NCBI GenBank assembly: GCA_036562185.1
Contig: DATCKN010000012.1
Span: 19,391 to 83,390, forward strand
DNA length: 64,000 bases
From: Thermoclostridium sp036562185
Lineage (GTDB): Bacteria; Bacillota; Clostridia; DSM-8532
Direction: 5' to 3'
Positions 7,962 to 17,336 of the stretch are shown piece by piece (the first letter of the stretch is position 1; each line of letters opens with the position of its first letter). The notes below the pieces were generated by a model. The model saw only the letters and a program-made list of their open reading frames with translations, had not been told where the DNA came from and made no database searches. A program made the translations under genes and the position numbers.

Positions 7962-9014
7962 GTGACTATAGAATTAACTGATTTTCTATATCAATTGGTT
8001 AATAACCCTGCACTTGCCATAACAGTGCTTCTTACATTAGGGGTTATATTTGTCAATGGATGGACCGATGCACCTAATGCTATAGCAACTTGTGTTTCAA
8101 CCAGATCATTAAGCCCCAGGGTGGCTATTATAATGGCTGCTGTATTTAACTTTTTAGGTGTGCTGGTAATGACATTTTTCAATGCAACAGTGGCGCAGAC
8201 AATATACAACATGGTTGATTTCGGCGGTAATTCGCATAATGCACTGGTTTCGCTTTGCGCTGCCCTTTTTGCTATTGTTTTGTGGGCTACTGCAGCATGG
8301 TGGTTTGGTATTCCTACCAGTGAAAGCCATGCTCTGATTGCAGGCATAACCGGAGCCGCAATAGCGGTTCAGGGCGGACTTGAAGGGGTAAATCCGAGGG
8401 AATGGGTTAAAGTAATTTATGGCCTGTTTCTTTCCATGTTCATGGGTTTTATATTAGGCTGGATAATTGTAAAACTGATAGAATTTATTTTCAGTGGCTT
8501 TAACAGGAGAAAAACCACGCTGTTTTTCCAGTTTGCCCAAATCTTTGGAAGCGCAGGTATGGCATTCATGCATGGTGCCCAGGATGGACAGAAGTTTATG
8601 GGGGTTTTTCTGCTGGGCGTTTTTCTTGCCCAGGGTTATACTGATGTAACACAATTCGGCATTCCTGTCTGGCTTATATTCTTATGTTCAATAGTAATGG
8701 CATTAGGTACTTCAATCGGAGGGTACCGCATAATAAAAGCCGTGGGTATGGATATGGTCAAACTTGAAAAATACCAGGGCTTTTCCGCTGATTTGGCCGG
8801 GGCAATCAGCTTGTTCATAGCTTCGGTGTTTGGGTTGCCGGTTAGCACAACCCATACGAAAACAACTTCGATAATGGGGGTCGGAGCAGCAAAAAGGCTG
8901 TCAAACGTCAACTGGGGAATAGTGAAGGAAATGGCTAGCGCATGGATATTAACTTTCCCCGGCTGCGGTATAATAGGTTATCTTATGGCGAAGCTATTTA
9001 TGGTATTGTTTTAA
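7962..9014 (+). CDS. Pit-family inorganic phosphate transporter
   Basis: Low-affinity metal-phosphate/H+ or Na+/phosphate symporter of the PiT family, an inner-membrane protein. The GTG start at 7962 gives 350 residues and follows GCGGGGG by about 9 nt; upstream in-frame codons overlap the preceding gene and lack a site. Both PiT signature segments are present: VNGWTDAPNAIATCVSTR near the N-terminus and GLPVSTTHTKTTSIMGVG near the C-terminus, as is SGSA-like GSAGMAFMHGAQDGQK in the middle. The gene lies between a NptA-type carrier and a DUF47 protein. Pit-DUF47 pairs are common, and DUF47 is thought to modulate Pit. Confidence 0.95.
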   Translation: MTIELTDFLYQLVNNPALAITVLLTLGVIFVNGWTDAPNAIATCVSTRSLSPRVAIIMAAVFNFLGVLVMTFFNATVAQTIYNMVDFGGNSHNALVSLCAALFAIVLWATAAWWFGIPTSESHALIAGITGAAIAVQGGLEGVNPREWVKVIYGLFLSMFMGFILGWIIVKLIEFIFSGFNRRKTTLFFQFAQIFGSAGMAFMHGAQDGQKFMGVFLLGVFLAQGYTDVTQFGIPVWLIFLCSIVMALGTSIGGYRIIKAVGMDMVKLEKYQGFSADLAGAISLFIASVFGLPVSTTHTKTTSIMGVGAAKRLSNVNWGIVKEMASAWILTFPGCGIIGYLMAKLFMVLF

Positions 9015-9114
9015 CCTGGCAATGGTTACAGGTGGCGAATTAGATTTTTCTTTGCTGAACCGTTGGGGAAATTCTTACTTCTGATACGGAAAAATATTGG
9101 AAAGAGGTATGAAT

Positions 9115-9738
9115 ATGGCCAGAAAAAGAAGTGAAGATTATTTTGAAACTTTTGTGAAGCTTGTGGACTATTCCTGTCAGGCAGCGAATTTGCTAAACGA
9201 CATAATGAGTGATTTTAATCCTGATTTGCTTCGTGAAAAAATGACCGAGATGCATGAAATTGAACATGCCGGTGATACTGAAAGACATGCAATGATCAGG
9301 AGGCTTTCAAAGGAATTTATCACTCCGATAGATCGCGAAGATATAATGCAACTGGCTGATGCAATTGACGATGTCACCGATACTATTGAAGATGTTTTGC
9401 TGCGCTTGTATATGTTTAATATACGAAGCATTAAGGATCATGCAAAAAAAATGGCTGAAATCATTGTAAAATGTTGTAATGCTTTAAAACAGGCACTGGC
9501 AGAGTTTAGGGATTTCCAAAAATCGAAAGTATTGCATGATTTATTAGTTGAGATCAATGTTCTTGAAGAAAACGGGGATAAACTTTATACCGAAGCAGTT
9601 CATTATTTATATGTAAACAGTAAAAATGTTGTTGAAATAATGGCATGGGATCAAACATATGATTATCTTGAAAACTGCTGTGATGCCTGTGAAGAAGTGG
9701 CAAATGTTGTTGAGAATATAATATTGAAGAATTCATGA
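9115..9738 (+). CDS. DUF47 family (PhoU-like) Pit accessory protein
   Basis: Helical PhoU-like cytosolic protein of 207 residues, usually encoded beside Pit transporters and thought to regulate them. ATG 9115 is preferred over ATG 9109 because the AGAGG site (9103-9107) then has a normal 7-nt spacing. Typical DUF47 features are MHEIEHAGDTERHAMIRRLSKEFITPIDREDIMQLADAIDDVTD, seen here as EIEHAGD, TPIDREDI and ADAIDDVTDTIED. It is separated from pit by about 100 nt without an obvious terminator and is followed by the glmM promoter, so it likely ends the phosphate transcript. Confidence 0.93.
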   Translation: MARKRSEDYFETFVKLVDYSCQAANLLNDIMSDFNPDLLREKMTEMHEIEHAGDTERHAMIRRLSKEFITPIDREDIMQLADAIDDVTDTIEDVLLRLYMFNIRSIKDHAKKMAEIIVKCCNALKQALAEFRDFQKSKVLHDLLVEINVLEENGDKLYTEAVHYLYVNSKNVVEIMAWDQTYDYLENCCDACEEVANVVENIILKNS

Positions 9739-9759
9739 TATTTTGGCAAAAGAAACTTA

Positions 9760-9789
9760 TTGCTGGTATAAATGATATTAGCGTATAAT
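9760..9789 (+). promoter_or_regulatory. SigA promoter of glmM
   Basis: TTGCTG (9760-9765), an 18-bp spacer and consensus TATAAT (9784-9789), about 75 nt before the glmM start. Confidence 0.65.
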
Positions 9790-9864
9790 GAAAAGTGATT
9801 TACAGATGAAAAAGCACGCAGGCCGGCTACAGTTAAATTTATTGTTGTGTGGGGAGGAATCTAA

Positions 9865-11214
9865 TTGGGCAGATTATTTGGAACCGATGGAGTTAGAGGT
9901 ATTGCGAACAAAGAGTTAACATGCGAACTGGCATATCAGTTAGGAAAGGCCAGTGCTTATGTTTTGGCCGAAGAAGCGAAACTTACCCCGAAAATTGTTA
10001 TAGGCAAGGATACGAGACGATCGGGAGATATGCTTGAAAAGGCACTTATTGCAGGAATTTGCTCAGCAGGAGCAGAGGCGGTATGCCTGGGAGTAATTTC
10101 AACGCCGGCGGTTGCATATTTAACTCGTTATTATAATGCAGATGCAGGAGTTGTTATATCAGCATCCCATAATCCTGCAGAATTTAACGGTATAAAATTT
10201 TTTGACAGGAATGGCTACAAACTGTCCGACAGCCTTGAAGAAAGAATTGAAGCAATAATCCTTGATAAAACAGAAGAATTGCCAAACCCTGTAGGTTGTT
10301 CTGTAGGTACTGTAACAGAACTTAAAGAAGCAAAAGAAGACTACATATCATATCTGAAAAATACAGTAAACACATCTTTCGACGGACTGAAAATAGCCAT
10401 TGACTGTGCCAATGGCGCGTCATTTGAAACAGCGCCAAGAGTTTTCCGCGAATTAGGGGCAGATGTGATTGTAATAAACAATGTTCCCGACGGTGTGAAT
10501 ATTAATGTCAACTGTGGATCAACCCATATGGATATGCTGAGAAATACCGTACTTCAAAACAAATGTGATCTTGGCATTGCCTTTGACGGTGATGCAGACA
10601 GGGTACTGGCAGTTGATTCTGAAGGTAATTATGTTGACGGAGATAAAATCCTGGGCATTATCGGACTTGAGCTGAAAAAGCAGAACAGACTTTCAAACAA
10701 TACGATTGTGGTTACTGTTATGAGCAATATCGGCTTCGACATCATGGCAAAGGAAAATGGGTTAATATTGGAGAAAACAAAAGTCGGGGACCGCTATGTC
10801 CTGGAGCAAATGCTGAAGAAGGGCCATGTGCTGGGCGGCGAGCAATCAGGTCATATTATTATGCTTGATTTCAATACCACCGGCGACGGGCAGCTTACAG
10901 CGCTTCAATTGGTGCAGATTGTAAAGAAAACCGGTAAAAGCCTATCAGAACTGGCTTCAATAATGACGGTATATCCTCAGGTTCTTAAGAACGCCAAAGT
11001 TAAGAACGAAAATAAAAACAGGTATATGGACGACCCTGAAATTGCTGCCAAATGCAAGGAGCTTGAACAGGATTTCCATGGAGAAGGCCGAGTCCTGATA
11101 CGTCCATCGGGAACAGAACCCCTTGTGCGTGTAATGATTGAAGGCAAGGACTATGACTATATTGCCAGAAAAGCTGAAGAACTGGCTAACTTTATAGAAC
11201 GGAAACTGGGATAA
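9865..11214 (+). CDS. glmM: Phosphoglucosamine mutase
   Basis: Converts glucosamine 6-phosphate to glucosamine 1-phosphate on the way to UDP-GlcNAc and peptidoglycan. The product has 449 residues, the normal length. The TTG start at 9865 follows GGGGAGGA by 7 nt and gives the family N-terminus MGRLFGTDGVRG. The phosphoserine loop ISASHNP puts the catalytic serine at Ser101. The metal-binding loop DGDADR and the C-terminal phosphate-binding RPSGTEPLVRVM are intact. It has its own promoter but lies near cdaA-cdaR, the conserved c-di-AMP/cell-wall grouping; in B. subtilis GlmM inhibits CdaA. Confidence 0.98.
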   Translation: MGRLFGTDGVRGIANKELTCELAYQLGKASAYVLAEEAKLTPKIVIGKDTRRSGDMLEKALIAGICSAGAEAVCLGVISTPAVAYLTRYYNADAGVVISASHNPAEFNGIKFFDRNGYKLSDSLEERIEAIILDKTEELPNPVGCSVGTVTELKEAKEDYISYLKNTVNTSFDGLKIAIDCANGASFETAPRVFRELGADVIVINNVPDGVNINVNCGSTHMDMLRNTVLQNKCDLGIAFDGDADRVLAVDSEGNYVDGDKILGIIGLELKKQNRLSNNTIVVTVMSNIGFDIMAKENGLILEKTKVGDRYVLEQMLKKGHVLGGEQSGHIIMLDFNTTGDGQLTALQLVQIVKKTGKSLSELASIMTVYPQVLKNAKVKNENKNRYMDDPEIAAKCKELEQDFHGEGRVLIRPSGTEPLVRVMIEGKDYDYIARKAEELANFIERKLG

Positions 11215-11408
11215 GCTCTATGTTATTTAGTAATAGAAATCACAGAAAGTATACCGGCCTTAAAGAGCAATTGCATTTTTGTAAAGTAATTAAGGAAAAA
11301 CAGTTAAATAAGACAGGTATTAAAATTTGAGACGGAATTTAAATAATTACTTGTGAAGCACCGAGTCAAAATCATATGTAAAATTATATATAGATATAAT
11401 AATATGGC

Positions 11409-11439
11409 AAAAGAAGGGAATCACCAGCCCTTCTTTTTA
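11409..11439 (+). terminator. Intrinsic terminator between glmM and the GNAT gene
   Basis: A 10-bp stem (11409-11418 with 11428-11437) has a 9-nt loop and ends in T-rich sequence. It lies about 195 nt after glmM and 40 nt before the GNAT start, so it may end the glmM transcript or attenuate the next gene. Confidence 0.8.
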
Positions 11440-11478
11440 ATTGGAGTATAAAACAACGATTTCAGAGGTGAGATTATT

Positions 11479-11970
11479 ATGGATATAGAAATAAGAGAAT
11501 ACAAAAAAGATGATGTTTCAGAAGCCATCAAAATATGGAATGAAATCGTAGAAGAAGGCAATGCTTTCCCACAGATGGATCTTTTGAATGAAAACAGCGG
11601 TCATGAACTTTTTTCTGAGCAATCATTCACCGGTATTGCCTTTGATATCGGAAGCAAAGAGATTGTCGGCCTGTACATACTTCACCCGAATAACGTTGGC
11701 AGATGCGGCCATATTTGCAATGCCAGCTATGCGGTAAGAAAAGATATGAGAGGGCGGCATATTGGTGAAAAGCTTGTTATCCATTGCATAAATAAAGCAA
11801 AAGAACTGGGATTTAAAATTTTACAGTTCAATGCGGTGGTTGCGTCAAACCACCGTGCACTTCGTTTATATGAAAAACTGGGATTTATCAGGCTGGGAGT
11901 TATTCCCCGGGGTTTTTTGATGAAGGACGGTACCTATGAGGATATAATTCCACATTATCTTGTATTGTAG
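11479..11970 (+). CDS. GNAT-family N-acetyltransferase
   Basis: Predicted acetyl-CoA-dependent N-acetyltransferase of 163 residues, cytosolic. The acetyl-CoA-binding loop RKDMRGRHIGEKL (R-x-x-G-x-G/A pattern) is clear, followed by the C-terminal block ASNHRALRLYEKLGFIRLG that is standard in GNATs. GAGGTGAG precedes the ATG. It appears monocistronic, after a terminator and before the helicase promoter. The substrate cannot be read; similar proteins act on amino acids, antibiotics or protein N-termini. Confidence 0.85.
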   Translation: MDIEIREYKKDDVSEAIKIWNEIVEEGNAFPQMDLLNENSGHELFSEQSFTGIAFDIGSKEIVGLYILHPNNVGRCGHICNASYAVRKDMRGRHIGEKLVIHCINKAKELGFKILQFNAVVASNHRALRLYEKLGFIRLGVIPRGFLMKDGTYEDIIPHYLVL

Positions 11971-12076
11971 GAAAACTTACCGGTGATATCTCAAGGCAAA
12001 CCTGTATGAGGTTTTAAGGTCTATATTACTTTTATCTGTCACTGTTCATGTATAAACTCTCAGTATTGCATGATTT

Positions 12077-12105
12077 TTGAACTTATGAAGGTCAGGATAT
12101 ATAAT
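12077..12105 (+). promoter_or_regulatory. SigA promoter of the helicase gene
   Basis: TTGAAC (12077-12082), a 17-bp spacer and consensus TATAAT (12100-12105), about 40 nt before the start codon. Confidence 0.72.
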
Positions 12106-12144
12106 ACTAAGAGTTACTGAATCTTTACATAGGTGAATGCATCA

Positions 12145-14232
12145 ATGTTTTTGGATACATTAAAAGAAAAATACGGGATAAAATTGAATGAGCAACAGCA
12201 ACAGGCAGTCAGACATATCAACGGTCCTGCACTGATTCTGGCAGGACCGGGATCGGGCAAAACAACGGTAATCACTGTCAGAACTGCTTATCTTATTTAT
12301 GAAGCCGGAGTAAATCCCGAAAGCATACTTACCCTTACTTTTAACAAGGCTGCCCAGCTGGAAATGAAAAAACGGTTTGACAATATATTTGGTGAGGGTG
12401 TTGGAGCAAAAGTCAAGTTTTTGACTTTGCATGGTTTCTCCAACGGTATAGTAAGAAAATATGAGAAAAAACATGGGAAAAACCTGACAAGGATTGAAGG
12501 AGACGACGATTCTGGCATAAATAAAAGACAGATTCTCAGAACGCTGTATCAGCAAATAAACGGGTCAAATATCAATGATGACGAACTGGATAACTTAATC
12601 AATGAAATCGGGTTTGTGAAAAACAGGATGATAAAAGAGTTTAAAGATGCCGATGTTACAACAAAAAACTTTGAACTTGTATACAAAGCATATGAGGACT
12701 ACAAGAAATCCAACCTGTATATTGATTTTGACGACATGCTTACATATGCTTACTCGATCCTTAAAACATGCCCCGACATACTTCATTACTGCAGGAGTAA
12801 ATACCGGTATATCCAGGTGGATGAAGGGCAGGATTTGTCCAGAATACAGTTTGAAATTTTGAAGTTGCTGGTAACTAAAGAAAACAACAATATCTTTATT
12901 GTCGCAGATGACGATCAGTCCATTTACGGTTTCAGGGGCGCAGACCCGCAATACATCCTGGATATCCGGAAAGAGTTCAGGGAATGCTCTGTATATCGCC
13001 TGGAAAAGAACTACCGTTCAACCAGGAATATAGTGGAGATAAGCAGTAAATTTATAAAAAATAATTCAAGACGGTATGATAAAAACCATGAAACAGTTAA
13101 TGAACCGAAAAATGACCCGGATATAGTATATGTCCAGGACGAAAACGAACAGCTTAAGTTTATTGTGGAAACCCTGAACCGGCACATGAAGGAATGCAGA
13201 AGTACGGCTGTTCTTTACCGGAACAATATATCTTCGATTGCCATTGCGGACATGCTGGACCGGAAAGGAATCCCGTTTAAAGTAAAGCAGAGCAGACTGT
13301 TCTTCTTTAATCATTGGATGGTGCAGGATGTACTGGCTTTTTTGAAATTTGCGCTGAATCCGTTTGATGAAGAGTCTTTTTCAAGAATCTGTTTCAAAAT
13401 GAATCGCTACATATCTAAAGCCATGCTGGATTATGCATTAAGCAACGATTTGCAGAAACCGGTTCTGGACAGGATTTTAAACTGTGAAGTCATAAAACCA
13501 TATCAGCAAAGGGTTGCTGCAGAGCTGAAGAATGAGTTTGGAAAGTTGCTGAAAAGCCATCCTTTGCAGGTATTAAAATATATAGAGCATAATTTCAGGT
13601 ATTTTGAGTCTGTAAAGCAGTACTGTGAAAAAACAGGCCTATGTTTTGATTATATTTACAGCCTTTTTGGAGTATTACTGACTGTTGCTGAAAAATGCCC
13701 GACCATACCGATGTTTTTACAACGCATGGAAGAACTGCAGAAAATGCTTGAGAATGCAGAAAGCCCTGGTTATAAAAGGGCTGTTACGCTTTCAACAATG
13801 CATTCTTCTAAAGGTCTGGAATATGATGTGGTGCTTATGGTCGATTTAACTGAAGAAGAAATTCCAGGCACAAGGGCAACAGAGCTGGTAAAACGGAAAC
13901 AGGATTATTCAATACTGGAAGAAGAGCGCCGTTTATTCTATGTTGGCATGACAAGGGCAAAAGAATACCTGTATCTTGTAAGCCCTGCGGTAAAAAACCG
14001 GGGTATGGCAAAAATTTCACCTTTTATTCGCGAAGTTGCTTCTGTCATGAGTGGAAAAACAGGTGAAGCCGGGGAAGGGGTCATTGTGAACCATAAACAT
14101 TTTGGGGAAGGTGTAATCGTTGCAGTAACTGAGCGAAAAGGAGAAGGAATTTTGCTGGAGGTTGATTTCGGTGGAGTAAGACGGAAGCTGGACTTTTCAA
14201 TATGCATGAAGAACGGCCTGATAAGCTTTTGA
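12145..14232 (+). CDS. UvrD/PcrA-like superfamily 1 DNA helicase
   Basis: ATP-driven 3'-5' helicase of the UvrD/Rep/PcrA family, 695 residues from ATG 12145. That start is preferred because AGGTGA lies 8 nt upstream; the in-frame GTG at 12133 overlaps this site. Motifs in order: Q-motif LNEQQQQAV, Walker A GPGSGKTT, motif Ia LTFNKAA, motif II QVDEGQDLS (DEGQ instead of the usual DExQ with E, still family-like), motif III DDDQSIYGFRGAD, motif IV YRST, motif V TMHSSKGLEYDVV, motif VI VGMTRAKEYLY. The C-terminus (HFGEGVI...VDFGG) resembles the Tudor-like PcrA tail that contacts RNA polymerase. It is shorter than housekeeping PcrA (about 740), so it may be a second UvrD-like paralogue. Confidence 0.9.
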   Translation: MFLDTLKEKYGIKLNEQQQQAVRHINGPALILAGPGSGKTTVITVRTAYLIYEAGVNPESILTLTFNKAAQLEMKKRFDNIFGEGVGAKVKFLTLHGFSNGIVRKYEKKHGKNLTRIEGDDDSGINKRQILRTLYQQINGSNINDDELDNLINEIGFVKNRMIKEFKDADVTTKNFELVYKAYEDYKKSNLYIDFDDMLTYAYSILKTCPDILHYCRSKYRYIQVDEGQDLSRIQFEILKLLVTKENNNIFIVADDDQSIYGFRGADPQYILDIRKEFRECSVYRLEKNYRSTRNIVEISSKFIKNNSRRYDKNHETVNEPKNDPDIVYVQDENEQLKFIVETLNRHMKECRSTAVLYRNNISSIAIADMLDRKGIPFKVKQSRLFFFNHWMVQDVLAFLKFALNPFDEESFSRICFKMNRYISKAMLDYALSNDLQKPVLDRILNCEVIKPYQQRVAAELKNEFGKLLKSHPLQVLKYIEHNFRYFESVKQYCEKTGLCFDYIYSLFGVLLTVAEKCPTIPMFLQRMEELQKMLENAESPGYKRAVTLSTMHSSKGLEYDVVLMVDLTEEEIPGTRATELVKRKQDYSILEEERRLFYVGMTRAKEYLYLVSPAVKNRGMAKISPFIREVASVMSGKTGEAGEGVIVNHKHFGEGVIVAVTERKGEGILLEVDFGGVRRKLDFSICMKNGLISF

Positions 14233-14295
14233 ATCTTAATTTTAAATCTTTCAGCGAAACCTGAAAAGCTACTATAAATATTTATTAATTGCAAT

Positions 14296-14338
14296 CTCCA
14301 TTCACAGCTGAATCATATAGTTGTAAATGGAGTTTTTT
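14296..14338 (+). terminator. Terminator after the helicase gene
   Basis: CTCCATT (14296-14302) pairs with AATGGAG (14326-14332), followed by TTTTTT. Confidence 0.75.
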
Positions 14339-14352
14339 ATTTGCTTAAAATA

Positions 14353-14381
14353 TTGACTCAAATTGATTGGCGTTATATTAT
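14353..14381 (+). promoter_or_regulatory. SigA promoter of the GH43 pair
   Basis: TTGACT (14353-14358), a 17-bp spacer and TATTAT (14376-14381), giving a leader of about 85 nt before the first GH43 gene. No operator could be assigned. Confidence 0.75.
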
Positions 14382-14473
14382 TATATGTAGTTAATATAAA
14401 TTTAAAATAATTTAATAAAATATAAAGTGCAGCCTGATTGGATTTTGTCATACAGGAACAAGGAGGACTTTGA

Positions 14474-15454
14474 ATGATGGAACGAAACTTGGTAAAAACT
14501 CCGTATAACCAGCCATTGGTGGAGCAGAGGGCAGATCCGTACATATATAAACATAAAGACGGGTATTATTATTTCACAGCTTCTGTACCTGAATATGACA
14601 GGATTATTTTAAGAAAATCCAAAACAATTAAGGAAATTAGAAATGCAAAAGAGCATGTAATCTGGAGAAAACACGACAGTGGTGAAATGAGCAAAAACAT
14701 ATGGGCTCCTGAAATACATTATTTAAATGACGCATGGTACATTTATTTTGCAGCAGGAAAAGCGGAAAACCAGTGGGATATACGGCCATATGTGCTGCAG
14801 TGTACGGATTCCGATCCTGTAAATGGTGAATGGAGAGAGCTGGGAAAGATGCAAAGCGCTGACGATGATGAGTTTTCATTTCGTGCTTTTTCTCTTGACG
14901 GGACGGTGTTTGAAAACAATGGAACATACTATTTCGTATGGGCTGAAAAAGTAGGGGTTGGCAAGAAAATTTCAAATCTGTACATAGCCGAAATGGAAAA
15001 ACCATGGAAATTGAAAAGTGTGCAGGTAATGCTTTCTACGCCCGATTATGACTGGGAACGGAAAGGCTTTTGGGTTAATGAAGGGCCGGGGATATTGAAA
15101 TATAATGACCACATATTTCTTACTTATTCTGCAAGTGATACCAGTGCGAATTATTGCATGGGGATGTTGTATGCCAAAAAAGATTCGGATTTGCTTGATC
15201 CTTTGTCATGGAAAAAGTCAAGGTATCCGGTTTTGGCCACAGACAGGGAAAAAGGTATTTTTGGCCCTGGCCATAACAGTTTTACAAAATCCGAAGACGG
15301 TACTAAAGACATTATGTTATTCCATGCACGGCAGTATGAGAAAATATCCGGGGATCCATTATTTGATCCGAACCGCCATACCTTGATGATGGAGATTCAG
15401 TGGAGCGATGAAGGCATGCCGGTTTTCGAGTACCGGAAACAGGTATATGGTTAA
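14474..15454 (+). CDS. Intracellular GH43 glycosidase, probable exo-alpha-L-arabinofuranosidase
   Basis: Five-bladed beta-propeller glycoside hydrolase of family 43, 326 residues. AAGGAGGA precedes the start. The catalytic triad pattern is visible: Asp21 in QRADPYIY (general base), the middle acidic site at WAPEIHYL (Glu80 in the position that usually follows WAP), and Glu203 in VNEGPGIL (general acid). GPGHNSFT is also typical. There is no signal peptide, so it acts inside the cell on imported oligosaccharides. The opening ADPYIYKHKDGYYYFTASVP resembles exo-1,5-alpha-L-arabinofuranosidases (I would guess subfamily 26), but the subfamily is not proven. The next gene, an exported GH43, begins 18 bp downstream, suggesting outside-then-inside breakdown of arabinan. 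Confidence 0.88.
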   Translation: MMERNLVKTPYNQPLVEQRADPYIYKHKDGYYYFTASVPEYDRIILRKSKTIKEIRNAKEHVIWRKHDSGEMSKNIWAPEIHYLNDAWYIYFAAGKAENQWDIRPYVLQCTDSDPVNGEWRELGKMQSADDDEFSFRAFSLDGTVFENNGTYYFVWAEKVGVGKKISNLYIAEMEKPWKLKSVQVMLSTPDYDWERKGFWVNEGPGILKYNDHIFLTYSASDTSANYCMGMLYAKKDSDLLDPLSWKKSRYPVLATDREKGIFGPGHNSFTKSEDGTKDIMLFHARQYEKISGDPLFDPNRHTLMMEIQWSDEGMPVFEYRKQVYG

Positions 15455-15472
15455 GTTAACGGAGGTTTTAAG

Positions 15473-17026
15473 ATGAGGAAAAAAGTCATTTGGCTGGTTA
15501 TTGGAATTTTACTTATAATGGCAGGGTGTGGAAAAGAAATGGCAAAGAATTATGAAGCAGCGAAGGATAAAGATGAACAACCGGTTGAAACCGTAAACGG
15601 CAATGAAGAAAAAGAAGCAATAGTAATTGATGATGACATAAAATTAACGGCAGACAATATAGTCAATTATTCTTTTAAAAATGTTTCGGTTCATGATCCT
15701 TCAATTATAGCAGCCAATGGCAGTTTTTACGTTTTCGGATCCCACCTGGCTGCAGCAAAATCAAATGACCTGATGAACTGGGATTTGATTGGCTCAGGAG
15801 TCAATGCTGCCAACCCGATAATACCAGATGCGCTGAAAGAAATGCAGGAAGCGTTTGAATGGGCTAAAACCAACACCTTTTGGGCACCAGATGTAATTCA
15901 GCTGAATGACCGGAGGTATTACATGTATTATTGCACCTGTGAAGGCAGCTCTCCGTTATCTGCTCTGGGTATTGCCGTCTCAGACAATGTTGAGGGTCCG
16001 TATAAAGACCTGGGGATCATTTTAAAATCCGGAATGGGGTTTAATATGCCAAGCGAGGACGGGAACTATTATAATGCCAATGTGCATCCGAATGTAATAG
16101 ATCCATGCTTGTTCCATGATCCTGAAGGAAGGCTTTGGATGGTGTATGGATCGTATTCAGGCGGAATTTACGTTCTCGAGATGGATCCCGAAACAGGCTT
16201 TCCGCTTGAAAAAGGTTACGGGAAAAAGATTCTGGGAGGAAACCATGCACGTATTGAAGGCCCGTTCGTGTTATACAGTCCTGAAACCGAGTATTATTAC
16301 CTGTTTTTGTCATTTGGCGGGCTGGATTCAAAAGGCGGTTATAATATCAGGGTTGTCCGCTCAAGAAATCCCGACGGGCCATATTACGATGCTGGCGGAA
16401 ATGACATGATTAACTGTAAAGGCGCACCCGGAACATTTTTCCACGATCCTTCAATAGAAGGGTATGGCGTCAAGCTGATGGGCGGCCACCGTTTTGAATG
16501 GATTGAAGGTGAACAGTCGGTATACAGGATGGGTTATCTTTCACCCGGGCACAATTCGGCATATTATGACGAGAAGACAGGAAAGTATTTCCTGATATTT
16601 CACACAAGGTTTGAAGGCAGGGGAGAAACCCATGAAGTTCGTGTCCATCAGTTCTTTATAAACGAGGACGGATGGCCTGTTGTGGCTCCTTACAGGTATA
16701 CGGGGGAGACATTGGGAACCTTTGACGAAAAGCAGGTAACAGGTGTTTATAAGTATATAAACCATGGAAAATCAATTAATAAAGAAGCAATTGTATCAGA
16801 GCTGATTCGGCTAAATGAGGATCATACAATTACAGGAGCAGTTGAGGGCAGATGGAATTTAAAAGATGATGGAACAAGTATGGAAATAATCATAGAAGGA
16901 GATGTTTACAAGGGTTTATTTAACGTGCAGTGGGATGAATATGGCAAAAAGAATGTAATGACTTTTACCGCGCTTTCGGATAAAGGTGTTGCCATATGGG
17001 GAAGCGGTATTTGGGCTATTGAATAG
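15473..17026 (+). CDS. GH43 lipoprotein, probable endo-alpha-1,5-L-arabinanase
   Basis: Surface-anchored GH43 enzyme, 517 residues. The N-terminus MRKKVIWLVIGILLIMAGC is a lipoprotein signal with lipobox MAGC. After a charged linker (about 20-60) comes the propeller domain: Asp75 in HDPSII (base), Asp140 in WAPDVI, and Glu262 in RIEGPF (acid). The C-terminal 110 or so residues form a beta-rich extra domain, as in two-domain arabinanases of the B. subtilis Abn2 type, which likewise carry a metal-binding GH43 core. ACGGAGG precedes the ATG. Co-transcribed with the intracellular GH43 gene upstream and closed by a strong terminator. Confidence 0.88.
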   Translation: MRKKVIWLVIGILLIMAGCGKEMAKNYEAAKDKDEQPVETVNGNEEKEAIVIDDDIKLTADNIVNYSFKNVSVHDPSIIAANGSFYVFGSHLAAAKSNDLMNWDLIGSGVNAANPIIPDALKEMQEAFEWAKTNTFWAPDVIQLNDRRYYMYYCTCEGSSPLSALGIAVSDNVEGPYKDLGIILKSGMGFNMPSEDGNYYNANVHPNVIDPCLFHDPEGRLWMVYGSYSGGIYVLEMDPETGFPLEKGYGKKILGGNHARIEGPFVLYSPETEYYYLFLSFGGLDSKGGYNIRVVRSRNPDGPYYDAGGNDMINCKGAPGTFFHDPSIEGYGVKLMGGHRFEWIEGEQSVYRMGYLSPGHNSAYYDEKTGKYFLIFHTRFEGRGETHEVRVHQFFINEDGWPVVAPYRYTGETLGTFDEKQVTGVYKYINHGKSINKEAIVSELIRLNEDHTITGAVEGRWNLKDDGTSMEIIIEGDVYKGLFNVQWDEYGKKNVMTFTALSDKGVAIWGSGIWAIE

Positions 17027-17030
17027 GAAG

Positions 17031-17061
17031 CCGGGTATGCTTTTAGAACCCGGTTTTTTTT
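17031..17061 (+). terminator. Strong intrinsic terminator after the GH43 pair
   Basis: CCGGGT (17031-17036) pairs with ACCCGG (17048-17053), followed by eight T. Confidence 0.92.
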
Positions 17062-17311
17062 ATACCAGCCATAATGCTTATGATAAGCCCTCAGACCAGA
17101 AGATATTTCTGATAATGCTTGACGATGGACAATGAGAAACTTCAGCAACCGCCGGCCTTATTTCCCAGGGTATAAGAAAATCCTGACTTTCCGAAAGAAG
17201 TCGCATGTATTGAAGTGCAGGTTATATTCAGGGATTCGTCGAAAAAAACAGGTAATGATAAGTTTAATCAGGTAAAATAGTAAGGTAAAAAAGAGTAAAA
17301 ATGCTTAAAAA

Positions 17312-17336
17312 CGAGGGAAATAACCCTCGCTTTTTT
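17312..17336 (+). terminator. Orphan intrinsic terminator in a gene-free gap
   Basis: CGAGGG (17312-17317) pairs with CCCTCG (17324-17329) across a 6-nt loop, then C and six T. No gene precedes it after the terminator at 17031-17061, so it may end a short non-coding transcript or lie in the leader of the downstream operon. Confidence 0.75.
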
